Origin: Pseudomonadaceae bacterium
Lineage (GTDB): Bacteria > Pseudomonadota > Gammaproteobacteria > Pseudomonadales > Pseudomonadaceae
Length of the DNA: 64,000 nt
Assembly: GCA_030602315.1 (NCBI GenBank)
Contig: JAUVZY010000011.1
Span: forward strand, 30,962-94,961
Direction: 5' to 3'
A model generated the notes under the pieces. That model searched no databases. It saw nothing but the letters and a program-made list of their open reading frames with translations, and was not told where the DNA came from. Both the position numbers and the translations under genes were made by a program. Positions 15,635-24,860 of the stretch are shown here, one piece after another. Numbering within the stretch: position 1 is the first letter of the stretch; each line of letters begins with the position of its first letter.

Positions 15635-16174
15635 ATGAACGCACCGTCTCGCCGTCCGCTGCTGCTCGGTGCCAGCCTGGTCCTGGCACTTGCCGGCAGC
15701 CACGCCCTGGCCGAGCCGAAACAGGCCGGGGGAAACGCCGCCAGCCTGGTTGCCGAGCAGGGCCAGCCGGAGCACAGGGGCCAGGCCGGCAAGCACGGCC
15801 ATCCCGACAGCCAGCGCGGCAAACCCGACGACCGCGGCCAGCCCGAGCCGCGCTACAAGGCCTACGAGCACAAGGTCGGCGGGCCCTTCGGCAAGACCCG
15901 TGAGCCCGAGGTGAACGTGATCGAGGTGCGCAACATCCTGCTCGGCCATCGCCACCTGCTGGCACCGGTGGATACCCTACCGCCTGGCATCCGCATGAAC
16001 CTCGCGCGCGGCAAGCCGCTGCCACCGGGGATCGCCAAAAAACTCGACCCCCGCCTGCGCGACCGTCTGCCCTACTACGAAGGCTACGAGTGGAAGCAGG
16101 TCGGCCGCGATGTGGTGCTTGCCAGCGTTACCACCGGCATCATCTACGCCATCTTGCAGGGCGTGCTCGACTGA
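15635..16174 (+). CDS. CigR-family secreted protein
   Basis: A 179-residue exported protein. The signal sequence RRPLLLGASLVLALAGSHALA is followed by a Gly/Gln/His/Lys-rich disordered region (QPEHRGQAGKHGHPDSQRGK). The conserved C-terminal module has two related PPGI-type repeats (LPPGIRMNLARGKPLPPGIAKKL), then DPRLRDRLPYYEGYEWKQVG and a hydrophobic end (VVLASVTTGIIYAILQGVLD). This PPG(I/L)xxxLxxGxPLPPG pattern is that of CigR/RcnB-like proteins; CigR in Salmonella is described as an anti-virulence factor. The ATG at 15635 behind AAGGAG is preferred over 15587. Likely periplasmic; function here unknown. Confidence 0.75.
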   Translation: MNAPSRRPLLLGASLVLALAGSHALAEPKQAGGNAASLVAEQGQPEHRGQAGKHGHPDSQRGKPDDRGQPEPRYKAYEHKVGGPFGKTREPEVNVIEVRNILLGHRHLLAPVDTLPPGIRMNLARGKPLPPGIAKKLDPRLRDRLPYYEGYEWKQVGRDVVLASVTTGIIYAILQGVLD

Positions 16175-16227
16175 GCGCTGGGCCTGTCATCGACTGGTTG
16201 CTATAAACGACAGGGATGTCGTCGCCC

Positions 16228-16250
16228 ACCGATCGACCCGATCGATCGGT
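16228..16250. promoter_or_regulatory. 23-bp perfect palindrome upstream of the LysR gene, candidate operator
   Basis: ACCGATCGA (16228-16236) and TCGATCGGT (16242-16250) are exact reverse complements separated by 5 nt. The palindrome lies 27 bp before the LysR-regulator start and 53 bp past the preceding stop. It is a natural candidate for autoregulation, although the classical LysR T-N11-A core is not obvious. Confidence 0.5.
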
Positions 16251-16277
16251 TCCCCGTCCGCCTTCTGGAGCCTCGAG

Positions 16278-17186
16278 TTGAAAACCCCGCGCGTGACCCT
16301 CGATCAATGGCGAACCCTGCAAGCGGTCATCGACCACGGCGGCTTTGCCCAGGCGGCCGAAGCGCTGCACCGCTCGCAGTCCTCGGTCAGCTACGCCATC
16401 GGTCGGCTGCAGGAGCAGCTGGGCGTGCCGCTGCTGCGCATCGAGGGCCGCCGCGCGGTGCTGACCGAGGCGGGCGAGATGCTGCTGCGCCGCTCGCGGC
16501 AGCTGGTCAAGCAGGCCGCCCAGCTCGAAGAGCTGGCCCATCACATGGAACAGGGCTGGGAGGCCGAGGTGCGCCTGGTGGTGGATGCGGCCTACCCCAG
16601 CGCCCGGCTGATCCGCGCCCTGACCGACTTCATGCCGCAGAGCCGCGGCTGTCGCATCCGCCTGCGTGAGGAGGTGCTTTCCGGCGTCGAGGACGTGCTG
16701 CTCGACGGCACCGCCGATGTCGCCATCAGCGGCCTGAACATCAATGGTTATCTCGGCGCGGAGCTCGGTACGGTGGAATTCGTCGCCGTCGCCCACGCCG
16801 CCCATCCGCTGCATGTCCTGCAGCGCAAGCTCAGCACCCAGGATCTGGAAGCGCACCTGCAGATCGTGGTGCGCGACAGCGGCCAGCGCCAACCGCGCGA
16901 TTCGGGCTGGCTCGGCGCCGAGCAGCGCTGGACGGTGGGCAGCCTGGCCACCTCGGTGTCGTTCGTCGCCAGCGGCCTGGGCTTTGCCTGGCTGCCGCGC
17001 CACCTGATCCAGCGCGAACTCGCCGACGGCATCCTCAAGCCGCTGCCGCTGATCCAGGGCGCCATCCGCCGCCCACGCTTCTACCTCTACACCAACAAGG
17101 ACAAGACCCTCGGCCCGGCGACACAGATTCTCATCCAGCTGATCAAGACGTACGATGCCGACCCGAGCGCCCCTGCACGGGGCTGA
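16278..17186 (+). CDS. LysR-family transcriptional regulator
   Basis: A 302-residue regulator. The N-terminal winged helix is complete ([69 protein letters not shown]). The effector-binding domain spans about residues 90-300. The TTG at 16278 behind CTGGAG gives the usual family length and N-terminus; the longer frame from 16110 lies over the previous gene. A 23-bp perfect palindrome sits just upstream. The gene is followed at 31 bp by the cyclophilin gene on the same strand. No obvious divergent target, so the regulon is unknown. Confidence 0.9.
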   Translation: MKTPRVTLDQWRTLQAVIDHGGFAQAAEALHRSQSSVSYAIGRLQEQLGVPLLRIEGRRAVLTEAGEMLLRRSRQLVKQAAQLEELAHHMEQGWEAEVRLVVDAAYPSARLIRALTDFMPQSRGCRIRLREEVLSGVEDVLLDGTADVAISGLNINGYLGAELGTVEFVAVAHAAHPLHVLQRKLSTQDLEAHLQIVVRDSGQRQPRDSGWLGAEQRWTVGSLATSVSFVASGLGFAWLPRHLIQRELADGILKPLPLIQGAIRRPRFYLYTNKDKTLGPATQILIQLIKTYDADPSAPARG

Positions 17187-17217
17187 ACCGATTGCCCACA
17201 ACCTTAGGAAACACACC

Positions 17218-17772
17218 ATGCTGAAACGACTTGCACTGGCTGCCTGTACGCTGCTGCTGGCCGGCGATCTGTTGGCGGCCGATGCGCCGCGGGTGCTGCT
17301 GAGCACCAGCCTCGGCGAGATCGAGGTGGAACTGGAGGCGGAAAAGGCGCCGATCAGCGTGGAAAACTTCCTGGCTTACGTGGAAAGCGGCCACTACGAC
17401 GGCACCATCTTTCATCGCGTGATCCCCGGCTTCATGATCCAGGGCGGCGGTTTCACCGAAGACCTGGCGCAAAAGCCCACTCGCGCCTCGATCAAGAACG
17501 AAGCCGACAACGGCCTGCACAACGTGCGCGGCACGCTGGCCATGGCCCGCACCGCGGTGAAGGATTCGGCCACCAGCCAGTTCTTCATCAACCACCGCGA
17601 CAACGCCTTCCTCGACCACGGCGCCCGCGACTTCGGTTATGCGGTGTTCGGCAAGGTGGTGCGCGGCATGGACGTGGTCGACCAGATCGCCCAGGTGCCG
17701 ACCGCCCGCAAGGGCATGATGCAGGACGTGCCGCGCCAGCCGGTGAAGATCCTCTCCGCCACCCGCCTGTAA
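17218..17772 (+). CDS. ppiA: Periplasmic peptidyl-prolyl cis-trans isomerase, cyclophilin type
   Basis: A 184-residue cyclophilin with a cleavable signal peptide ([19 protein letters not shown]), hence periplasmic. Catalytic-core landmarks: [28 protein letters not shown] (R in FHRV), [28 protein letters not shown] and [15 protein letters not shown]. It catalyses proline isomerisation during folding of exported proteins. The ATG at 17218 follows TTAGGAAAC. Followed by a GC hairpin; the acetyltransferase gene beyond is convergent. Confidence 0.93.
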   Translation: MLKRLALAACTLLLAGDLLAADAPRVLLSTSLGEIEVELEAEKAPISVENFLAYVESGHYDGTIFHRVIPGFMIQGGGFTEDLAQKPTRASIKNEADNGLHNVRGTLAMARTAVKDSATSQFFINHRDNAFLDHGARDFGYAVFGKVVRGMDVVDQIAQVPTARKGMMQDVPRQPVKILSATRL

Positions 17773-17779
17773 CGCCTCA

Positions 17780-17805
17780 GGCCGCCGCTCGCCCGAGCGG
17801 CGGCC
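17780..17805 (+). terminator. Hairpin after ppiA
   Basis: GGCCGCCGCTC (17780-17790) pairs with GAGCGGCGGCC (17795-17805) over a 4-nt loop, followed by CCCCTT. It lies 8 bp past the ppiA stop and 6 bp before the convergent gene's stop. Confidence 0.6.
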
Positions 17806-17810
17806 CCCCT

Positions 17811-18935
17811 TCAGTCGCGCCGATACGGCAGCGCCTCCCGGGCCGCCTCGACATAACGGGCGATCCCCTCTCTCTCCTGACGCAAGAAATCCGCCACCGC
17901 CGCGCGCAGGCCGGGGTGCGTCAGGTAATGCCAGGAGCGGGTGATCACCGGCTCGAAGCCGCGAATCAGCTTGTGCTCGCCCTGGGCGCCGGCGTCGAAG
18001 CGGCGCAGGCCCAGGGCGATGGCCTGCTCGATGCCCTGATAGAAGCAGGTCTCGAAATGCAGCCGGTCGAACTCGGCGAGCGATCCCCAGTAGCGCCCGT
18101 AGAGGGTATCGCCGTCGATGAGGCAAAAAGCCATCGCCACCGGCCGGCCATGCTGGCGGGCGAACACCACGCGGATCGCCTCGGGCATGCGCTCGGCCAG
18201 AAGGCTGAAGAAGGCGCGCGCAAGATACGGCGCCTGACCGCGCACCTCGTAGGTATTGGCGTAACAGGCGTAGACGAAGTCCCACTCGGCCTCGGTGAGC
18301 TGGGCCCCGTCTCGCCAATCGAAGGCGATGCCCTGACCGGCCACCTGCTCGCGCTCCTTGCGCAACTGCTTGCGCTTGCGCGAAGCCAGCGCGCCGAGAA
18401 AATCCTGAAAGTCCCGGTAGTCGCGGTTGAACCAGTGAAACTGGCAGCCGGTGCGCTCGAGCCAGCCGTCGCGCCCGGCCAACTGCGCGTCGGCCGCCGC
18501 GTCGGTGAAGTTCACATGCAGCCCGGACAGCCCCTCGCCTGGCAGGCCCGCGGTCAGCTGCTCCAGCAACTGCCCCGCGGCCTCGGCCTCGCCGAGCAGC
18601 CGCGCGCCCATGATGGGTGAGAACGGCACGGCGCACAGCAGCTTGGGGTAATAGGCGATACCGGCGCGCTGGCAGGCGTCGGCCCAGGCCCAGTCGAACA
18701 CGTACTCGCCGTAGGAATGGCGCTTGCGATACAGCGGCAAGGCGGCCAGCGGCTGGCCGGCGGCATCGGTCAAGACGCGGTGCGCGGGCTGCCAGCCGCG
18801 ACTGGCGGTGACGCTGGCGCTGTCTTCCAGCGCGCTGAGAAAGGCATGCCGCAGGAACGGCTGCTCGCACGGCAGCAGGCGATCCCAGTCGGCGGGGGCG
18901 ATGTCGGCGAGGCGGGTCAGGGTGAGCGTCGGCAT
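17811..18935 (-). CDS. GNAT/FemAB-like N-acyltransferase (PF04339)
   Basis: A protein of about 374 residues of the peptidogalycan biosynthesis/recognition (COG3146) family: two tandem GNAT-like halves related to FemAB. Landmarks: PFLRHAFLSALEDSASV, GWQPAHRVL, ALPLYRKRHSYGEYVFDWAW, FSPIMGARLL, HVNFTDAAADAQL, QFHWFNRDYRDFQDFLGALASRKRKQLRKERE, YRYWGSLAEFDRLHFETCFYQGIEQAI and FDAGAQGEHKLIRGFEPV. It presumably transfers an acyl or amino-acyl group; no substrate is established. The ATG at 18935 gives the family N-terminus (MPTLTLTRLADI); a GTG at 18962 would run into the porin terminator. Confidence 0.85.
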   Translation of the reverse strand: MPTLTLTRLADIAPADWDRLLPCEQPFLRHAFLSALEDSASVTASRGWQPAHRVLTDAAGQPLAALPLYRKRHSYGEYVFDWAWADACQRAGIAYYPKLLCAVPFSPIMGARLLGEAEAAGQLLEQLTAGLPGEGLSGLHVNFTDAAADAQLAGRDGWLERTGCQFHWFNRDYRDFQDFLGALASRKRKQLRKEREQVAGQGIAFDWRDGAQLTEAEWDFVYACYANTYEVRGQAPYLARAFFSLLAERMPEAIRVVFARQHGRPVAMAFCLIDGDTLYGRYWGSLAEFDRLHFETCFYQGIEQAIALGLRRFDAGAQGEHKLIRGFEPVITRSWHYLTHPGLRAAVADFLRQEREGIARYVEAAREALPYRRD

Positions 18936-18961
18936 CGGCACAGTGTGCGCTGCACCCTGCA

Positions 18962-18988
18962 CGAAAAAAACCCCGCCGAAGCGGGGTT
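18962..18988 (-). terminator. Intrinsic terminator of the porin gene
   Basis: AACCCCGC (18969-18976) and GCGGGGTT (18981-18988) with loop CGAA; on the minus strand the stem is followed by a T-run. It is 29 bp beyond the porin stop. Confidence 0.9.
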
Positions 18989-19017
18989 AAACAGAGCACC
19001 ACCTTGCAGCGATTCGC

Positions 19018-20322
19018 TTAGAACGCGTACTGCGCGCGGAACACCAGGCCGTCGCCGTCGTCGTCGCCGGCAGCGTTGCTGTTGACGGCGTTGTCCACCG
19101 CGGTCTTGACGTAAACGCCACTGAGCTTGACGTTCTCGTTGGCGTACCAGTTCAGGCCGATGTTGTGCACCTTGGCTTCCACGGCGCTGGTGGGCGTGAG
19201 GCCGACCACATCATGCTCGCCCTCGAGGTAGTCATAGCGATAGAAGACTTCCCAGGCGCCGATCTGCTTGTTGCTCGGCTTGATCGAGTCGAAGCGACCC
19301 AGCTTGTAGTCACGCGCTTCACCGGTGATGGTGTAAGCGATCTGGCCGTAGTAACCCTTGGCTTCGATGTCCTGGTAGGCCGCATCGGCCGCGTCCAGAT
19401 CACGCTTGATGTATTCGCCCTGAATCGACAGCGGCCCCATGGCCCAGGCAGCCTCCAGGCCCCAGGCGGTATCGTCGTCATAGGAGCCGACCGGCTGGTT
19501 GTTGGCACCGGCCAGCACCAGACGGTTGCCGTTGGTGCCGGCGTCGTTGCCACCGGCGGTGGATACGCCACGCATGCCCAGGCGGCTGCGAATGCGGGTG
19601 TCGAGCGCGGTGTCGTCCAGGTTGCGCTTGGCGTAGTTCACGCCCAGGTGCAGAACGTTGCCGGCGGTGTTCAACGGCGCGAACACACCGCGCAGGTTCA
19701 TCTGCTTGACGCTGTTGCCGTCCTCATCATTCTGATCCTTGGCATGCAGGCCGGCCGAACCGTACAGGGTCGGACCGAAGGTGCCGTTGACCTGGATGCC
19801 CAGACCGTTCTGGTGAGCGTTGGTCCAGTCCACCAGATCATAGGCGGCGGTACGCTCCTGGGCGGTCACCCACTTGGAGCTGGTGGCTTTTTCCAGACCG
19901 AAGTCGGGGTCGAAACGACCCATCTTGATGTTGATCGGGTTAAAGCCGCTGTACTGGATGGATGCCTCATCCCAGTAGCCGTCGTCAGCCGAGCCGGCGT
20001 TGTGGGAGAAGTCGTAGTTGAACTGGTATTTCCAGTGGGTGAAGGCCACACCACCGATTTCCAGGAAGGCACGGCGGAAGTAGGCCGCGTCGGCCTTGTC
20101 ACCGTTTACCGTGTAGAAGCCGTCGAAGGTGCTGTAGTCGGCCTGCAGACGACCACCGACCTTGAAGGCGAACTGCTTGTCGGTGGTGCCGACTTCCAGA
20201 CCGCCCTTGGTCTTGATGACGATATCGGCGCCGTCGGTGGTGACGGTGCCGGCGAAAGCCTGGGCCGATACGGCCAGAGCAAGTGCGCTGGCGGCAAAAC
20301 CGGCGAAGTGCTTGCGAATCAT
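19018..20322 (-). CDS. OprO/OprP-type phosphate-selective outer-membrane porin
   Basis: A 434-residue porin with signal peptide ([24 protein letters not shown], cut near residue 24) and the PF07396 phosphate-selective porin O/P barrel. Landmarks are [73 protein letters not shown], and the C-terminal FRAQYAF ending in Phe as required for BAM recognition. Aromatic-rich strands alternate through the chain. I set the start at the ATG at 20322, at the signal peptide; the frame's upstream extension is non-coding leader. A candidate Pho box lies 98-119 bp upstream, suiting expression under phosphate limitation. Anion selectivity cannot be read off directly. Confidence 0.9.
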   Translation of the reverse strand: MIRKHFAGFAASALALAVSAQAFAGTVTTDGADIVIKTKGGLEVGTTDKQFAFKVGGRLQADYSTFDGFYTVNGDKADAAYFRRAFLEIGGVAFTHWKYQFNYDFSHNAGSADDGYWDEASIQYSGFNPINIKMGRFDPDFGLEKATSSKWVTAQERTAAYDLVDWTNAHQNGLGIQVNGTFGPTLYGSAGLHAKDQNDEDGNSVKQMNLRGVFAPLNTAGNVLHLGVNYAKRNLDDTALDTRIRSRLGMRGVSTAGGNDAGTNGNRLVLAGANNQPVGSYDDDTAWGLEAAWAMGPLSIQGEYIKRDLDAADAAYQDIEAKGYYGQIAYTITGEARDYKLGRFDSIKPSNKQIGAWEVFYRYDYLEGEHDVVGLTPTSAVEAKVHNIGLNWYANENVKLSGVYVKTAVDNAVNSNAAGDDDGDGLVFRAQYAF

Positions 20323-20419
20323 CGAAATATTCCCCTTCTGTTTTGATTTGGAAACACGCCAGATGGGCTCCAGGTGTTGCGGGGAATCTTGGTCAGCAGT
20401 GATGTCAGTTAGATGGCTA

Positions 20420-20441
20420 GAAGATAAAAGTTTTGTGACAT
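20420..20441 (-). promoter_or_regulatory. Candidate Pho box (PhoB site) for the porin gene
   Basis: On the minus strand the two 11-mers ATGTCACAAAA and CTTTTATCTTC each match the PhoB half-site CTGTCATnnnn in 5 of 7 positions and abut exactly. A plausible -10 (CATCTA) follows about 11 nt downstream, the normal spacing for PhoB-dependent promoters that lack a -35. This fits an OprO/P porin. Confidence 0.45.
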
Positions 20442-20583
20442 TCGGAACTTTCCCGGCCACTTGCAAACCCGCTCTAGATTGATGCTCCTGCCGCTTCGCT
20501 CGGTGCCAACCGGGGCCTTTGCGCATCACGCTGGACAAATTCGGCTATCCTGCGCGCCCCTCTCGCCGACTGTGGTACGACCG

Positions 20584-21114
20584 ATGAAAGACGCCCTGCT
20601 CGCCCTGCTTCGCGCAATCAGCTCCGGCTGCATGGCCGATGACGATATCGAACGCATCGCCGACGAAGCGGCCCAGGCCTACGCCGACCCGCAGGCGTTT
20701 CTCGCCGCCAATCCGGATATCAACTACGACGACGACTTCCCCATTCCGCTGGGCGAGTGGGTGGTGGTGGGCAGCCTGCCCGACACCGTGCTGTTCCAGG
20801 CCGACAGCTACGAAGAACTGTTCGCCCAGATCGTCGCCTCGTTCGGCCCCGAGGTGAACTTCGTGCTCAAGCCCAAGCAGCTGGCCAAGACCGAACCGCT
20901 CAAGGCACTCAACCGTATTCAGGTGCAGCTCTCGAGCCTGTATCCGGAAAAGGGTGGCTATGTGCTGGTGGACTTCAGCGAGCCTTTGGACGACGAACTG
21001 CAGGCGGTGCTGGTCTACGCCTGCGATCTGGAGCAGGTGCTCAAGCTCGCGGTAGAAGTGGGCATCTACGCCGCGCCGGCCTACGAGTCCCTGCGCGCGG
21101 AGCTGGAAGGCTGA
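20584..21114 (+). CDS. Uncharacterised acidic cytosolic protein
   Basis: A 176-residue acidic protein, MKDALLALLRAISSGCMADD .. IADEAAQAYADPQAFLAANP. It has no signal peptide or membrane span. The mix of helices and strands (GEWVVVGSLPDTVLFQADSYEELFAQIV, FSEPLDDELQAVLVYACDLEQ) is well conserved-looking and pseudomonad-like in codon use, but I do not recognise the family. The ATG at 20584 has no strong Shine-Dalgarno (gtacgaccg). Its last 34 bp overlap the 3' end of the convergent DUF3820 gene. Confidence 0.6.
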   Translation: MKDALLALLRAISSGCMADDDIERIADEAAQAYADPQAFLAANPDINYDDDFPIPLGEWVVVGSLPDTVLFQADSYEELFAQIVASFGPEVNFVLKPKQLAKTEPLKALNRIQVQLSSLYPEKGGYVLVDFSEPLDDELQAVLVYACDLEQVLKLAVEVGIYAAPAYESLRAELEG

Positions 21115-21320
21115 CGGCGCAGCGGCTTGAGCAGATCGGCCAGCCCGTTGTGGTCGATCTCGTGCATCAGCGCCAGTAGCCGGCCCAGCTGACCGGGCGG
21201 AAAGCCTTCACGGGCGAACCAGTTGAGGTAGTGCCCCGGCAGGTCGGCCAGCACGCGGCCCTTGTACTTGCCGTAGGGCATGGTCTGGGTCACCAGACGT
21301 TGCAGGTCGTGAGGATGCAT
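21081..21320 (-). CDS. DUF3820 family protein
   Basis: A 79-residue protein with the DUF3820 hallmark MPYGKYKGRVLADLPGHYLNWFAREGFPPGQLGRLLALMHEI, a motif resembling the exonuclease-linked PYGKYKG putative nucleic-acid-binding domain. The start is the ATG at 21320, since the longer frame to 21560 overlaps the ankyrin gene on the other strand. Tail-to-tail 34-bp overlap with the previous gene. Role unknown. Confidence 0.75.
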   Translation of the reverse strand: MHPHDLQRLVTQTMPYGKYKGRVLADLPGHYLNWFAREGFPPGQLGRLLALMHEIDHNGLADLLKPLRRQPSSSARRDS

Positions 21321-21413
21321 GGCTGCCGGGCGTCGGGAACGGGGCGCCAAGGGTGCCGCAGCGCAATGGGCGTTGTCCAACGCCGACAGTCGCCCCACCG
21401 CCCGGAGGCCGCC

Positions 21414-21935
21414 ATGACCGAGCCCGACCGCCAGCGCCCCGCACTGGACGATGCCACCCTCGCCTTCGCCGAACGCGTGTTCGATGCCGCTCGTTGCGGT
21501 GACAGCGATTTTCTCGGCCAGCTGCTGGCCCAGGGCCTGCCGGCCAACCTGCGCAACCACGCAGGTGACAGCCTACTGATGCTCGCCAGCTATCATGGCC
21601 GCCTGAACACCGCCCGCCTGCTGCTGCAGCAGGGCGCCGATCCCCAACTGGCCAACGACCGCGGCCAGACCCCGTTGGCCGGCGCCGCCTTCAAGGGCGA
21701 CCTGCCGATGGTGCGCCTGCTGCTCGAACACGGCGCCGATGTGAACCGTGCCGCGCCGGATGGCAAGACCGCGCTGATGACCGCCGCCATGTTCAATCGG
21801 GTGGAAATCGCTGCCTACCTGGTCGAACAGGGCGCCGACCCGCAGGCCGAGGACATCAACGGCGTCAGCCCGCTGGCCGCCGCGGCGATGATGGGCGCCA
21901 GCGATACTTTCGAACTACTACGAAAGCGTCATTAA
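21414..21935 (+). CDS. Ankyrin-repeat protein
   Basis: A 173-residue protein with about four ankyrin repeats: NHAGDSLLMLASYHGRLNTARLLLQQGADP, NDRGQTPLAGAAFKGDLPMVRLLLEHGADV, APDGKTALMTAAMFNRVEIAAYLVEQGADP and DINGVSPLAAAAMMGASDTFELLRKRH, preceded by a helical cap. No signal peptide is evident, so it is probably cytosolic. A GGAGG Shine-Dalgarno precedes the ATG at 21414. Bacterial proteins of this size with four repeats are common; some pair with catalase, but no such partner is here. Confidence 0.85.
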   Translation: MTEPDRQRPALDDATLAFAERVFDAARCGDSDFLGQLLAQGLPANLRNHAGDSLLMLASYHGRLNTARLLLQQGADPQLANDRGQTPLAGAAFKGDLPMVRLLLEHGADVNRAAPDGKTALMTAAMFNRVEIAAYLVEQGADPQAEDINGVSPLAAAAMMGASDTFELLRKRH

Positions 21936-22047
21936 AAAAACTGAGGATTCTCGACATCCGTCACGCCAGTGGCGCTAGACTCGGAGCCAACCCCCGCGTT
22001 TTTCAACGCGTCGGTGCAGATCCCAAAGTCACACGGACGGGACGGAC

Positions 22048-23247
22048 ATGAAGTTGCACTGGCTGTTATCTACCCTGCCGGCGCTGGGCCTGTTCACGCC
22101 CACCTGGAGCGTGCACGGCCAGGGCAACCCGCCATCGGCTCAGCGGCCGCCATTCGAAGACCCGCTAAGCACCGCCCTCGGCCTGGAGCACACGGGTGCG
22201 CCCAGCGTCGACCCGACCTGGCTGCTGCTGGCCCTGGCCCTGGCGCTGCTCGCGCTGTCCACGCTGTTCTACACCGTCCGCCTGAACCGCCGTCTGGACC
22301 AGGCGCTGCGCAAGAGTCAGCTCGCCGAGCAGGCGCTGCGCGAAAGCGAGGAGCGCCACCGGCTGCTCGCCGACAACGCCACCGACGTGATCTGGACCAT
22401 GGATCTGCAGGGCACCATCACCTACATCAGCCCATCCGCCGAGCGCCTGCTTGAGCTGCCGCCGGAAAAGCTCACCCGCCATGCGTTCGCCAACTGGCTG
22501 AGTGCCGAATCCGCAGCGCTGCTGCAAGACCGCCTGCAACAGTTCGACGAGCGCCTGCGCGATGACAAGCCCATCGAAGACTTTCGCGCCGAGCTGGAAA
22601 TGCATCGTCCCAGTGGCGAGCCGCTGTGGATCGAAGCCACCCTCTCGGAGATGCGCAACCGCAAGGGCACCTTCATCGGCTTGCTCGGCGTAGCCCGCGA
22701 CATCACCCAGCGACGTAGCGCCGAGCAGCGCATTCACCACCTGGCCCGCCACGACCCGCTCACCGACCTGCCCAACCGCGCCCTGTTCAACGACCGGCTG
22801 CGCCAGGCGCTGGCCCATGCGATGCGCTATCAGCACCGCATGGCAGTGCTGTTCATCGACCTCGACCACTTCAAGCCGATCAACGACACCTACGGCCACG
22901 ACGTGGGCGATCAGCTGCTGCGCATCGCCGCCGTGCGCATGCAGAGCTGCATTCGCACCACGGACACCCTGGCGCGGGTCGGCGGCGACGAGTTCGTCGT
23001 GCTGCTCAGTCGAATCGCCGATGTGCATGCCGCCAATCAGGTGGCGACCAAGCTGCAGAAAGTGCTGCGCGAGCCGTTCGATCTGGCCAACCGCCAGCTG
23101 CACATCTCCTCGAGCATCGGCATCGCCCTCTACCCGCTGCACGGGCTGAGCGAGCTGGAGCTGTGCAAGCATGCCGACGAGGCGATGTACCAGGCGAAGA
23201 GGCAGGGCCGCGACGGGATTCGCCTGTACGAGGCGGCGCTGCACTGA
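22048..23247 (+). CDS. Membrane PAS-GGDEF diguanylate cyclase
   Basis: A 399-residue cyclic di-GMP synthase. An N-terminal hydrophobic stretch (residues 1-24) and a transmembrane helix (LLLALALALLALSTLFYTV, about 59-77) bracket a short periplasmic loop. A short coiled linker leads to a PAS domain (about 100-225) and a GGDEF domain (about 230-395). The active-site motif is canonical (GGDEF 312-316). The product-inhibition I-site RxxD is present as R303-T-T-D306, five residues before it. So it should be catalytically active and feedback-inhibited. The Shine-Dalgarno is weak (GGACGG). Monocistronic, with PbpG convergent. Confidence 0.92.
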   Translation: MKLHWLLSTLPALGLFTPTWSVHGQGNPPSAQRPPFEDPLSTALGLEHTGAPSVDPTWLLLALALALLALSTLFYTVRLNRRLDQALRKSQLAEQALRESEERHRLLADNATDVIWTMDLQGTITYISPSAERLLELPPEKLTRHAFANWLSAESAALLQDRLQQFDERLRDDKPIEDFRAELEMHRPSGEPLWIEATLSEMRNRKGTFIGLLGVARDITQRRSAEQRIHHLARHDPLTDLPNRALFNDRLRQALAHAMRYQHRMAVLFIDLDHFKPINDTYGHDVGDQLLRIAAVRMQSCIRTTDTLARVGGDEFVVLLSRIADVHAANQVATKLQKVLREPFDLANRQLHISSSIGIALYPLHGLSELELCKHADEAMYQAKRQGRDGIRLYEAALH

Positions 23248-23271
23248 GCGCCGCCCGCCAGGCTCAGCGCA

Positions 23272-24210
23272 TCAAGGGCGCACCTGGGACAGCGCGACCT
23301 GCTGCAGCGACTTGCTGCGCTGCTGCTTGTAATAACGCGCCTCCTGCGGGATCGGGCTGGCCCGGCCCGACTCCACCCAGTTGCGCAGGCGCGTCGCATC
23401 GCCAAAGCGCGAGCTCTTGCCATACGAATCGAGCAGCACCATGGCCATGGGCTTGTTCTTCACCTCGGCCACCATCACCAGGCAGTGCCCGGCGGCGTTG
23501 GTGAAACCGGTCTTGCTCAGCTGGATGTTCCAGCCCCCCTTGCGCACCAGCGGATTGGTGTTGAAGAACGCCAGCGCGTAGTTGGGCTTGCGGAAGAACG
23601 CATCGCCCTGCGGATGGGTGCTCATGGTGTTGATCGTCGGGTACTGCCGCGCCGCCTTGAGCAGGGTCACCAGCTCGCGCGCGGTGGACACGTTCAAGGC
23701 CGACAGGCCGGTCGGCTCGACAAAGCGCGTGTGGCGCAGACCGAGCGCCCGGGCCTTGGCGTTCATCGCCGCGACGAACGCCGCGTGGCCGCCCGGGTAG
23801 TGATGCGCCAGCGCCGACGCCGCGCGGTTTTCCGAGGACATCAAAGACAGGCGCAGCAGCTCGCGCCGACTCAGCTGGCTGCCGACCCGCACGCGGGAGA
23901 ACACGCCCTTGAGCTCCTTGGTGTCCCTGATATCCACGGTCAGAAGCTCGTCCATCGACTGCTTGGCATCAAGCACCACGATGGCGGTCATCAGTTTGGT
24001 GATCGAAGCGATCGACACCGGCACATCCGGCAGGCTCGAATAGATTTCCTTGCCGGTGCTCAGGTCCACCACCATGGCACTGGTGGAGGCCAATTCGAGG
24101 CGCGACTGCACGGCAGGGGTCGGATTGGCCGCCAGCACGGGCGGAACAGGCATCAGCGCGGAGCAAAGAAGAAAAAGACTACAGACGGGTACAAGCGTTC
24201 TGGCGCGCAT
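23272..24210 (-). CDS. pbpG: D-alanyl-D-alanine endopeptidase (PBP7-type)
   Basis: A 312-residue periplasmic peptidoglycan endopeptidase of the S11 family. Signal peptide at residues 1-27. Active-site motifs: S69-x-x-K72 (SITK), S126-E-N128 (SSEN) and K233-T-G235 (SKTG). It lacks the C-terminal extra domain of DacA/PBP5-like enzymes, as expected for PBP7. It cleaves D-Ala-meso-DAP crosslinks during cell-wall remodelling. Monocistronic, with a short convergent gap to the diguanylate cyclase. Confidence 0.93.
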   Translation of the reverse strand: MRARTLVPVCSLFLLCSALMPVPPVLAANPTPAVQSRLELASTSAMVVDLSTGKEIYSSLPDVPVSIASITKLMTAIVVLDAKQSMDELLTVDIRDTKELKGVFSRVRVGSQLSRRELLRLSLMSSENRAASALAHHYPGGHAAFVAAMNAKARALGLRHTRFVEPTGLSALNVSTARELVTLLKAARQYPTINTMSTHPQGDAFFRKPNYALAFFNTNPLVRKGGWNIQLSKTGFTNAAGHCLVMVAEVKNKPMAMVLLDSYGKSSRFGDATRLRNWVESGRASPIPQEARYYKQQRSKSLQQVALSQVRP

Positions 24211-24431
24211 GTTGTGATGCTCATAGCAGGATTAGTGGGCCGCACATCTCAAATTTTAGCGAAACGCGGACGCTTCTGCCTGTTCCTATCGGCTCAAAAA
24301 CAGCCTTCTGCAGCACAAGCCCCCTACAGCTCGTCGGCCTGTCTGCTGAACATTCCCCTGCCCGCCACCCACTAACTCTGCAGGAGCACTTTCGAGAGGC
24401 ATCGGGACGCCGTGTTCCGCAGGAGCCAGCC

Positions 24432-24827
24432 ATGAGCCCGCAAGAAAATACCGAACGTGTCATCCGTCACAGCCCACCGGCCTACAACGAGCGCATCTAC
24501 CAGGCGATCGAGGCCTCCATCGCCTATCACCGCGAGCATCCGCAAGAGATTCCGGCGCGCCTGCGCGAGCTGGAGCGCGAATGGGACATCGAGCGCACGC
24601 TGGAAGCCAACGCCGCGACCCTGGTGCTGGCCGGGAGCCTGCTGGCGCTTTTTTCCAGCCGGCGCTTTCTCGCCGTGCCGCTGGTGGTGGGCGGTTTTTT
24701 GTTGCAGCACGCGGTGCAGGGCTGGTGCCCGCCGCTGCCGGTGATGCGCCGCTTTGGCGTGCGCACCCAGGCCGAGATCCTGCGCGAGCGCGAGGCGCTT
24801 GAAGCGCTGCGCCCGCTAGCCGAATGA
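24432..24827 (+). CDS. DUF2892 domain membrane protein
   Basis: A 131-residue protein. The N-terminal half is charged and helical. Residues about 60-110 hold two close hydrophobic segments (ANAATLVLAGSLLALFSSRR and FLAVPLVVGGFLLQHAVQG) ending in WCPPLPVMRRFGVRTQAEI. The GWCPP stretch is the DUF2892 signature shared with YgaP-like rhodanese membrane tails. No rhodanese domain is present here. AGGAGCC precedes the ATG. It is immediately followed by the PhoD-like gene. Function unknown. Confidence 0.8.
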   Translation: MSPQENTERVIRHSPPAYNERIYQAIEASIAYHREHPQEIPARLRELEREWDIERTLEANAATLVLAGSLLALFSSRRFLAVPLVVGGFLLQHAVQGWCPPLPVMRRFGVRTQAEILREREALEALRPLAE

Positions 24828-24860
24828 GTGCGCCCGCATAAGGCCGATGGCGATCGACGC

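Noticed and set aside
17143..19002. 619-codon minus-strand open frame covering cyclophilin and acetyltransferase genes
   Set aside because: Mostly Arg/Ala text antisense to ppiA and in another frame of the acetyltransferase; no motifs.
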